Of a DNA stretch of 64,000 nucleotides, positions 55,742-64,000 are shown in pieces. Below the pieces are notes generated by a model. The model searched no databases, had not been told where the DNA came from, and saw nothing but the letters and a program-made list of their open reading frames with translations. This DNA is from Karstenula rhodostoma CBS 690.94 (taxonomy: Eukaryota > Ascomycota > Dothideomycetes > Pleosporales > Didymosphaeriaceae), in NCBI GenBank assembly GCA_010093485.1, contig MU001498.1, positions 115,697 through 179,696 on the forward strand, in the 5' to 3' direction. The translations under genes were made by a program, and so were the position numbers. Within the stretch, counting starts at the first letter, position 1. Each line of letters starts with the position of its first letter.

Positions 55742-57193
55742 CTTGGATGTTATCGAACACTCAAATCAGGTAGCGCTAAGGTAAGTAGTGCAATAGCCCG
55801 GTGAAAGGTACGTCTGGTGTTTGGCAAGCGGGCGTCCTCCAGTTTGCTCTCATTAGCGTTAGTCTAAAAACTTCTGAGGTGCGGTTACTATACTTACCCA
55901 AGACCTTCCTTATAAGTTCTCAACAAGAGGAGGAGGCGTTTTCGTCATGACTAACAGGTAATACGCGTGCGGAGGGTAACTTGCGGTCAACTATTTGTTT
56001 ACTTATCCCACGTGATCTCGTGTACGGCGCGGGTAAGTGCGTCAAGTATGTGGGGCAACTTTCCCCTCTCACCGGTTTCGCTGATCAACAAAGGTGGAAG
56101 GTTCCAGTTTCAGTTACTGAATCGGTGCACAGATTGGTTTGTCATGTTAAAGTTATATTTAAAGAGTGTCGAACCAGTTTATATATTTATTATGGTTTTC
56201 TGATTGTTGTCTCAAACTACAAAGTAGTGTCCCGATATATTTATTAAGGTTCAAAGGCTTCGGTCGAATGTTAGGCCACGGGTGAGTGTCCTCTGTCTGG
56301 GGAAAAGACCGGCCGAGTCAACATAAATCGGCAGAACTCTCCTGCTCAGACGGCATGTTCTCCGTGTGCTCAATATCTGAGCTATGACCAGCGTCGATGT
56401 CGAAGGCCACGGTAGAACTATGTGCACCACCGTGGTCCTCGTCTCGCTCTTGCTGCGAGCCTTGGCAAGTGCTGTCCAGAGCTCCTTCGGTCTCGCTTGT
56501 AGGTGGTTCTTCTTCCCATATCTCGCATTATGTTTCAAGATAGCTAACACGTCCTCAGCCTACGCATCGGGCTTGCGTGGACGCAGCTCATCAGACCGGG
56601 CAGATCGATATACGATAGCAAGGGCAGGCTTCATGTGACGTCGCCATCGGCGTTTCTGCCCAAAACAACCCTCTGCAGCGAGTCAGAAAGCCGATCGCGT
56701 CCTCCGAGTTGGATTTCGAAGTGGGAGATGTACTTAATTGAGATGTAGATATATTTCAGGACCCTAGATGCCACGACACCAAGCGTGAAGAGGCGGCTTC
56801 CTTACACACATGGCTATCAATATGTAGCAACCGTAACAGATAAGCGTAAGCCCTCACCGTCTACAAACTCTGCTTCTGAAACTTGCAAGTGCTATCGAAG
56901 CTGAATGCGCGCCACAAGATGTCACCGGAGGAAGCTACCGAGTATTTATATTCCATGCAGGAGGGACTATAGAACATAAGGTTACGCCCTACAGTTATAG
57001 GGTCCGGCTAATGGCTTGGATTTCTCTGCAATAAGGCATCTGGACTGGTCGACGTGTGCTGGTGACTTTAATTCTAGTCCTCTTCGAAGCCATGTGTTGT
57101 ACAGCACCAGGACAAGAGTCCGAGTCCAGCATGTTACCTCAGGGAATGCGATATATATTTCAACACTGCTAAACCATTTTCCCTACTGCTAAA
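55742..57193. other. Long intergenic stretch, gene fragments only
   Basis: On the minus strand near 56380-56640 a frame reads AEDVLAILKHNARYGKKNHL after a TAG, which looks like a coding relic but cannot be assigned. Nothing else recognised in 1.45 kb. Confidence 0.45.
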
Positions 57194-59114
57194 TCATGCA
57201 TCGCGATACGTCCGCGCCGGTAACGAGATCAAACGCACGGTATCGCTAGATCCGCGGATGCTACCCTCGTCTCCCACCCTGCCCGCCATCTCCGGCAGCA
57301 CAATCGCCTCCCTATCACCATCCCCCATCCTAACCAATCGAACCGTGATCTCGCCGATATCCCCCTTGCTCCTCCCGCTAGCTTTCACAGCCAACGCATC
57401 GCCCCCCTGCGACGCCGCCGCAATAACACCCCCCACGTCCCCGAGGTAAAGACTAGCCATACTTCTCCAAAAGCGAGTTCGCGTAGCTTCGACGAGAAAC
57501 ACCAATAACACGATACAATTAATCCCAAGCAGCACGTACACAAAAGCGGGTCTGCCGTAGGTGACGGCCGGTATCCCTACAAGCGCGGGGACTTCGACGG
57601 TTTGATTCGCCCCAACCAGCCGCGTCGCAGAGAGCATGCCTACGCCGTTGTCGAAGAGCGACTCGATGTAGTCTTTGAGTCCCTGGAAGAGCGTGCGGTC
57701 GCTTTTGTCGTCTTTGAATTCCGGCAGCATGCGCAGCTGGTTGATGTTGAGCACGATGGAGTGGCCTAGCTGCGAGCCGAAGACGATGCGGTCGTTTCCG
57801 GAGTAGCGGCTGAATGGGTCGTCGAGGTGTTGGAGGACGACGTTTGCCCAGGCTGGGGTGGGCACCCGGCCGTTGTCGGAGACTTTGACGGTTTTGCCCG
57901 TCACGTTGACTGTGACGGAGAAGTTGGTGGCAAGGAATGTGACTTCGCATTGGATGTTGTTGAATTGGTGGAAGTCCCAGACATCTTCTTTGGTAGTGGG
58001 GTCAGCGGCCAGCGACACTAAGGTTTTGTTTGCCGCGGGCATATGCGGCGCGGCATGTCCTACAGCCCATATGAATATGTCCTGTCGTTGCGGCGCGAGC
58101 ATAGGGTAGTGAGTTGGGACACGGACCCCGTTCGCAAATGTCCCATTGGACGTAAATTCGTGGCGAAAGTGTTTGTCATCGGACTGGGCGTACGCGATTG
58201 AGAAATCCGCAGATTCATTGCGCATGCATGTGGTGTTGGTCTTGAGTCCCACTTCGTAGTATTCATACCAGGCTGGGGCGGAGGTGTTGGGAATGCTGAT
58301 TAGGCCAGCAGAGGCTCCAGCACCATGGCTTCGACCATCGAATCGATATCCCGAGGAGTCGAATTTGGGGCGGAAGCCGTCTGTGTGGGAGGCATTCGAA
58401 GATGCGCTCGCCAGACCCTGGAAAGTACCACTGACGCTGGAAAGAGACAAGTCAAAAGTGAATAAGCCCTCACTTGTAATCCAAACGGGGCTCGTCCCAT
58501 AACCGTCGATCCTCTGAGAAGCAGTGTTGTTCCCGGCTTTGAACATGTCGACTTCGGAGTAGTTGCCAGACACGAAAGTCGGAATGTCGATCGTACGCCA
58601 GACCTGTTTTTCGGCAACAACAGGAGTCAGAGCACCAGACCACAACGCAGCAGGGATGAACGAGAAACCCAAGAACACAGCAGAAATCAGGCCAAGATGC
58701 CAGCGTCCATGCCATGCTATCGTCGGCCTTGAAACGGCGTCAACGAAACGCATCGTATCGAGGCTGTAAGCACGCAGCAGCTGTGAGACGCGAAAGGAGG
58801 ACGCGATTGTATAACCTGCACTTCGCTTAACGCAGTACACAACGACGTCGGACGAGACAGGGCTTACATAGAGCATGTATCTGCAGGAAACCTAGTATGG
58901 AGGAGAGAATCTGTACAGCCACAGCGATACTAGAGCGATTAGCGAGAACGAGGCTTGCGGTGTGCTCTGAGCTCCTCCAATTTCTGGCGTTCATGATAGT
59001 CAACGCGATACCCAAAGCCGAAGTCGCGATCAATCCTGACATGGGCCATAGCCAACCATTCTGCCGCTTCTCGGGTTTGGTAGGCCCGAGGGACATGTAT
59101 TTTCTGTCCGTCAT
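57194..59114 (-). CDS. Fungal membrane protein of unknown function
   Basis: Exons 58868-59114 and 57194-58815 join across a 52-nt intron (GTAAGC...GTGCAG) to give 622 residues. The chosen ATG (59114) starts MTDRKYMSLGPTKPEKRQNG; the frame is open a little further upstream without an ATG, so a 5' exon is possible. Membrane segments are visible at about residues 25-45 (SGLIATSALGIALTIMNARN), 60-85 (AVAVQILSSILGFLQ), 120-150 (LGLISAVFLGFSFIPAALW) and near residue 510 (PAFVYVLLGINCIVLLVFLV). Between the last two lies a region of about 350 residues, probably extracellular, with many N-glycosylation sites (GNYS, ANKT, NFSV). The C-terminus is cytosolic. The arrangement matches a Pezizomycotina-specific family of hypothetical membrane proteins; no function is known to me. 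Confidence 0.75.
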
Positions 59115-60033
59115 GTCTTCCGTCTGCGATGTGAGGTTTGAGGCAGAATCTCGGAGGTTGACGTATGTCTAGTGATGTTGCCATGGGCACTTGGGGCTGT
59201 GGCTGTCTCATGAAACCATCCTCCGAATCCAATGAAGAAGAAAGCTAACCCCAAGGGGCATCAGGTCGCCATGCCACCCCTGCACACGTCAGCAGTTCCG
59301 CATGCGCTGGCGCAGCGAGGCTGACGACCGCCACAGCGATGACTATAGTTAACGACCACTTCAGCATCTTTACCAACTACTACTGTAACACCCATAACCT
59401 CATCAACAACAGCATTCTACACAAAAGACAAGCGCAGCGCCATCACCGCACATCTAGCCAAAGTACCTAGCAGGCCCCGTGCAACAACCTCGCGAACCAC
59501 CTCCCCCCACACCTCCCACCAACCTATCCTCCTCCCCCTTCGCCTCCTACAAGACAGAACAGTCCAACTGCCATCCAAACAACCTCCACCCACCATCCCC
59601 CCCTATGCTCACCTCCTCATTACTCCACTCCATCACGCGCCGCCCACATGCCATAGCCCTCCCCATGGCGCCTTGTCCGAAGGGAAAGCACTCCCGGCCG
59701 GCCGCTGTTTTTCACCATACCATCCAGTGCGAGCCAGCGTGCTCTCACCGCCCGTCGGTCGGTCGTTCTCTCAATCCCATCCTCCACACGTCTAGCACCC
59801 GCAATCTGCGTGAATACGAGGGTCAGGAGGCTGTTGGGCTAGGTTTAAACCCGGGGAGCCGAGCCGGCTCTGTAGAGGAGCGGCGCGGCGCGGCGCGTTT
59901 GAGAGTGATACCGAATAGTGACTAGGTAGATGCTCGCGATCAAGTTGTTGGGCGTGACACAACAAGCGCAGGCTGATTTCAAAACGATGCAATTCTTGCT
60001 ATGTACAATCGAAACGGTCATTCTGCCCGCACC
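59115..60033. other. Intergenic, C/T-rich patches
   Basis: Bases 59500-59640 on the plus strand are strongly C/T-rich (likely promoter of the membrane protein). No gene recognised. Confidence 0.45.
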
Positions 60034-61570
60034 TCACGTCGCCTTCGCCTTGCTCTTGCGTACTATCTCCGTCCCCGGGGGCACCTTCAGCCCGCCAAAC
60101 ACCAGCGCGCACACGGCGATCATGCCCGCGGCACCCGCTGCGTAGGCCGTCTCGCGTCCAGCCCACCAGTACAGCGAGCAGAAGATGAGCGGCCCGAGGG
60201 AGCGGCCGATTTGTCCTGCGCGTGTTAGTCCGGATTGCAAGGTACGCAGTACGCGGGGAGGGTCAAGCGCATACCGAAACTCCTGTGGTTGCCCAGCTTT
60301 CCGCCTCTCTCGCCCGCGCTCGCTTCGAAGCTGCTCAGGCTGTTCAGACCGGTCACCACCGTCGCGCTGGTTACGGCGAGCAGCGCGGCGGCGGCGTACA
60401 GCATCTTTTGCGACTCGACGCGGCCGAGGATGAAGAAGGCGATGGTGCAGCTGACGACGCCCATCTGCACGACTTTGAGCGGGTGCGTGCGGCGCACGAC
60501 GGAGCCTTGCAGGAGCGACGCGATGAGCCCGATGAAGCCGAGGAGGCGGCCCGTGTCTTTGGCCTGGTACGCGAAGAGGTCGTAGGTCATGAAGGGAAGG
60601 GAGAACTCCATGCCCGAGAAGAAGAGGATGAAGGAAAAGTGCGTGGCGTTGAGGATGAAGTGCGAGTTTGTGCGCACGCGTGGCTTTTCAGGCTCCTCCT
60701 GCTTCGTCGCCTTGCCGTTTGCGTGGCTCTTGTCGGCTGCAGGCGCGGCGCTTGGAAGCGTCTCGGGCAGGCAGAAATACAGATAGGCGGTTTCGGTGAC
60801 GATGAGGAAAAGCGAGAAGCCTGCCGCTGTCGCAAACGGGTTCGCCTTGACGCTCTCGATGCCCGACAGCCACGCACCCAGTGTCGGCCCAAAGGTAAAG
60901 GCGATGCTGAAGCAGGCGCCCACCAGGGCCATGGTTGCGCCGCGCTGGCTCTCATCGCTGATGTCGGTGGCAATGGCCATGGCCAGCTGCACGTTGCCCT
61001 CGCTCAGGCCGCCGACGACTCTGCTTGCCAGGAAGGTGCGGAAGTCGGTCGCAGCGACCCACAGGGCGACGCTGAGCACGTTGCCCGTCATGGACCATAG
61101 CAAGGCGGTGCGGCGGCCGTAGCGATCGGACAGGGTGCCGATGATGGGCGAGGCGATGGCCTGGAGGAAGGAGAAGAGCGAGCCGAGGGCGCCGCCGAGG
61201 AGCACGATGTCGTAGCGGTCATTGATGGGTCTGGCGAACGAGTTCTTGTAGGCGTTCAGGCCGGCGAGGATGCGGGCGAGGAGCGTGGGCGTGGCATGGT
61301 TCTGGGCGGCTTCGTGGTCGCGGTAGAATTCGAGGAGCTTGGGGAACAGCGGGAGGATGAAGGTGAAGGAGATCTATGTGGTGGTGTGTGAGTCGAGTCT
61401 CGCAATGGTGGTGCAGGTGCGAGGGCAGGTGCGAGGGCAGGTGCGAGGGCAGGTGCGAGGGCAGGTGCGAGGGATGCGTTGCGATGACGTACCAGGTCGA
61501 GGAGCAGCGAGACGAAGAGCACGCGCAGCACCCTCTTGCGCAGCGCCGCGGGGACAGGCGCAGAAGACAT
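60034..61570 (-). CDS. Major facilitator transporter, MFSD10/TETRAN-like
   Basis: Exons 61493-61570, 60275-61373 and 60034-60215 give 452 residues. The start MSSAPVPAALRKRVLRVLFV leads into TM1, which is split by intron 1 (LLLDL / ISFTFILPLFPKLLEFY). The MFS loop 2-3 signature is GTLSDRYGRRTALLWSM (G-x3-D-R-x-G-R-R). Further membrane segments include SRVVGGLSEGNVQLAMAIAT and SIAFTFGPTLGAWLSGIE. A hydrophilic central loop (SHANGKATKQEEPEKPRVR) precedes the second half. Intron 2 (59 nt) has GTATGC, GACTAAC and CAG and reads RSFGQIGRSLGPLIF. The family exports organic anions or drugs; substrate here unknown. Intron 1 (61374-61492, 119 nt) contains a 12-bp minisatellite. Confidence 0.85.
61414..61473. 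repeat. Minisatellite, five perfect 12-bp units, in an intron
   Basis: The unit CAGGTGCGAGGG is repeated five times without a mismatch inside intron 1 of the MFS transporter. On the transcribed strand it supplies a CCTGCCCTCGCA-type pyrimidine-rich repeat. Confidence 0.95.
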
Positions 61571-61959
61571 GTCTACAATGCAATGCAGGTCGAGGCCAGA
61601 GACAGGGCCAGTGGAGCAGCCGGCGCAATACGTACGCGGCGGAGGCGGAAGCTCAGCTCGTCAAACGCAGAGGTAACACGTATACAAGACGATACGACAC
61701 GCAACCGGAAGCGCGTGCGGGTGTCTCGATGGAAGAGGAAACAACAGCTCGGGAACAGATAAATCTAAATACAAATACAACCTTCTAGTGCCAGCCTGGA
61801 TGCGACGCGATGAGCTAGAATATTATATAACCTTGGACGGCCATTCGACAATGCGACGATCAAACACGCGACGAATTGCACTTCGCGTCTGTCTCCTGAG
61901 CGGCCCCGCCCATTGTGGAACAACACCGAGGCGCCCACAAAGCCTGCCATGGTTTCGAA
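61571..61959. other. Intergenic upstream of the MFS transporter
   Basis: Probably the transporter promoter. No gene recognised. Confidence 0.35.
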
Positions 61960-62870
61960 ACGCCAGAATGTGCTGGTTTCGTCGGATGCGCGTGTGCTGG
62001 TCTCGTCGGACGCGCGCGTGCTTGGCTGCCGGCTTGTGTGGCCAAAAAGGAAGTGGCAAGTGGCCTTGGTGGGTGCATGGTTTGGCTGATGTCTGTCCTC
62101 ACTGCGTCCATGGCGGGACCGAGAATATCCGTGGTGAGTGGACCGTGTGGGCCCCCTTGGTCGGATGAGTGTCGTGATATCTCGCATAACCAGATTTGGA
62201 TTTTGATCTCAAGGCGGACGCTGGGGTAGACCGAAGAAGGTCCTACGGGCGGATGAAGCAGACCGAACAAAGGTCCTACGCGCCGATGAAGCAGACCGAA
62301 GGTTATACGCGCCCATGTCCTCGCTGCGTCCATCGCGGGACTGACCATATCCGACGGTGAGCCCCTTGGTCAGATGAGTGTCCTGCTATCTCGCATAACC
62401 CGAGCGGGATTCCAATGCTGCGGCGGATAGTGAAGCTGACCGGAGAAGGTTCCCTTCGTAAGCATCCTGGTACAGACTGCAACAATCCGGTGCTCTGGAA
62501 TCGAGTACGGCGGCGAAGCTGCGATCAAACTGCGGATGCCATAGCTGGCTACAGGTGGTGCGGCGGTCGCTTGATCCGGCGGCGTGAAGGCTGAGTGTGA
62601 GGAGAGCACACGGAGCGTGGATGCTGCTGATACGCCTCGAATGGGCCGCAGGGGCGTAGAGCCCTGAAGTCGAGTACGCCGGCGAAGCTGCGATCAAACT
62701 GCGGATGCCATAGCTGGCTACAGACGTAGTGCGGCGGTCGAGCGAGGTGCAGAGGCTGTGTGCACTTGATCCAGCGGCGTAAATAGTGAGTGTGAGGAGA
62801 GCGCACGGAGAGTGGATGCTGCTGATACGCCTCGAATAGGCCGTGGAGGCGTGGAGCCCTGAAATCGCGC
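61960..62870. repeat. Nested direct duplications
   Basis: Four layers can be seen. (1) A 24-bp unit twice at about 61969 and 61993. (2) A 33-bp unit twice at about 62240-62305 (cctacg...gatgaagcagaccgaa). (3) An 80-bp block at about 62105-62191 repeated at about 62325-62402 (cgtccat-gcggga... and tatctcgcataacc). (4) A block of about 170 bp at 62503-62672 repeated, with a small insertion, at 62675-62868 (cgaagctgcgatcaaactgc; gatgctgctgatacgcctcg). No convincing gene lies here. Confidence 0.8.
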
Positions 62871-63175
62871 TCCAGGCGAAAGAGAGGCTTGGCCTCCACC
62901 CGACACCAAAGCGCTTTCCCGAGGAGCCTGCCCGCCACTCTTGCACATACCCATCACCGCCCATACCCATTCCTCCTGAAGCCGTCCCACTCCGCCTGCA
63001 CATCCCCCGCCTGGCTCGATCCCGCCCTCCACCCACCATCAAACTCCACATTGCCACGCCCCGCCACCTTCCTCACCAACCCCGTAATCCCCCCAGGGAC
63101 ATCCTCGCTGAACCCGAACCTCACCTCCCTGTTGTCGTGGTTGCGCAGGCGCCAGCCGACCGTGAAGGCCGCGTA
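62871..63175. other. Spacer, possible coding relic on the minus strand
   Basis: A minus frame reads VRFGFSEDVPGGITGLVRKV and looks protein-like, but the frame is joined to minisatellite sequence and cannot be assigned. Confidence 0.3.
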
Positions 63176-63433
63176 GAGCGTCGTGGATGTGGGTGCCGGA
63201 TCCATCTTGATGGTGAAGAAGAGCGTCGTGGATGTGGGTCCCGGTTCCTTGATGGTGGAGGAGAGCGTCGTGGATGTGGGTTCCGGATTCAACTTGATGG
63301 TGAAGAAGAGCGTCGTGGATGTGGGTCCCGGATCTTTGATGTGAAGGAGAGCGTCGTGGATGTAGGTTCTGGACTCAACTTGATGATGAAGGAGAGCGTT
63401 GTGGATGTGGGTTCCGGACTCAACTTGATGGTG
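63176..63433. repeat. Minisatellite, six imperfect units of 40-45 bp
   Basis: Units begin gagcg(t)-gtggatgt at about 63176, 63221, 63263, 63308, 63348 and 63393. In the minus frame they encode repeats of (P)EPTSTTL-TIK type, but length differences of 40, 42 and 45 bp change the frame. Confidence 0.9.
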
Positions 63434-63848
63434 TTCCTTTTTCTCGGTGCTGTCGACTGCTGGTGGCAGATAGGGATGTAGGGTAACTGCGCAATCATCA
63501 GCAGGTTACAAGCAAAGGGATGCGGAGAGAAACGTACAAATAATCCCTCTTGGTGGAAAGCTCCGCCGCCACGGCAAGGCGAGGGATAAGGCGGAGATTT
63601 TTTTTTTTTTTTTTTTCGTAAGACCCGATTATGTGGAGCTTGGGTGGTGATGGCACCCCGGAGGATCAACGCGTTATGTCGGCCTCTTTCGTAGCGTCAG
63701 GAGGTCGTAAACGCTACGTTGACCCTCCGGGAGAGGGCGGGCCTCGACCCATTTGCGGACCTAGAGCGATGCGAATTAGCAAATCTTCTCCAAAAGGACC
63801 ATGGAGTACTGAGGTATTTAGTTGAGGACACATTGAGGATGTACTCAC
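63434..63848. other. Spacer with a 19-base T-run
   Basis: A homopolymer T19 lies at 63598-63616. An inverted repeat CGTAGCG...CGCTACG flanks a loop at about 63689-63718. No gene. Confidence 0.6.
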
Positions 63849-64000
63849 AATCTCAGCCCCAAACGACAACAGGTAAGCCAGGAAGAACTTCCCGATGTCG
63901 CTTGGGGTGAGGCCGCGAAATGAGGAGGCCCAGCACTCTTCCTTACCAGCCCCAAGGCATGCCATCCACACACCCAAGCTCCACAGGGCCGCGCCCAGGA
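63849..64000 (-). CDS. Partial exon of a membrane protein, cut by the window edge
   Basis: On the minus strand the frame enters the window at 64000 and reads LGAALWSLGVWMACLGAGKE, then CWASSFRGLTPSDIGKFFLA and YLLSFGAEI. It ends at a good donor (ATT followed by GTGAGT at 63848). The sequence is hydrophobic and helical, like a membrane-spanning part of a fungal integral membrane protein, but too short to name. The rest lies outside the window upstream, and the next exon downstream was not identified. Confidence 0.45.

Noticed and set aside
56384..56640. Minus-strand coding-like fragment with an internal TAG
   Set aside because: Only about 60 residues, no family; mentioned under the intergenic entry instead.
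60222..61100. 292-residue plus-strand frame
   Set aside because: Antisense shadow of the MFS transporter with a typical Arg/Gly/Ala-rich complement composition.
62386..63057. 223-residue minus-strand frame in the duplicated region
   Set aside because: Its internal repeats mirror the DNA duplications and the sequence has no domain; treated as repeat, not gene.
1..64000. CRISPR arrays, bacterial operons, riboswitches and phage or viral genes
   Set aside because: Looked for and not seen; the window is eukaryotic throughout. The regular repeats present are tandem minisatellites without unique spacers.

Overview
This window is nuclear DNA of a filamentous ascomycete, most likely a Dothideomycete of the Pleosporales type. 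The reasons are short GT-AG introns of about 46-70 nt with CTAAC or CTGAC branch sites close to the acceptor, a saturated RIP-type AT block, fungal-only gene families, and single-copy housekeeping genes (CTR9, SEC8, SPO12, ureF) with Pezizomycotina-style architecture. I assign no species. All exon joins were made by eye from splice motifs, reading phase and family knowledge.

Region 1 (1-18 kb) is accessory and decaying. Bases 1-1979 are AT-rich DNA in which I found no CpG, no CpA and a single TpG, the end state expected of repeat-induced point mutation. The block stops at the stop codon of an apparently intact secreted heme-thiolate peroxygenase/peroxidase gene. Next come wrecks of tailoring-type enzymes: a wax-synthase-like O-acyltransferase, an alpha/beta hydrolase, a cytochrome P450, a GMC oxidoreductase, a short-chain dehydrogenase, a luciferase-like FMN monooxygenase and a zinc-type quinone oxidoreductase. 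One small membrane-protein gene (DUF4267-like) is intact among them. The mix looks like a dead secondary-metabolism or detoxification neighbourhood; no backbone synthase is visible.

Region 2 (18-26 kb) holds an intact acidic protein of unknown function, a tandem pair of BTB/POZ genes (one broken, one nearly complete with a Gln/Glu/Pro-rich tail) and a methionine-permease-type transporter.

Region 3 (27-53 kb) is a conserved, gene-dense core: CTR9 (Paf1 complex) divergent from SEC8 (exocyst), a lipid-droplet-hydrolase-like gene divergent from an MFS transporter, a hybrid histidine kinase, a NADAR-domain protein, a secreted SGNH hydrolase, urease accessory UreF, a Spo12-family mitotic-exit protein, a coiled-coil protein and a phospholipase-D-like protein.

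Region 4 (53.5-64 kb) begins with the most unusual object: a tRNA-Leu(AAG) gene with a normal anticodon-loop intron plus a second 48-nt insertion in the D-loop that has all the marks of a spliceosomal intron. It is followed by two small hairpins and a T-run. Then come a pseudogene broken by three in-frame TAG codons, a fungal membrane protein, an MFS transporter with a minisatellite in its first intron, about 1.5 kb of duplicated and minisatellite DNA, and a partial membrane-protein exon at the window edge.
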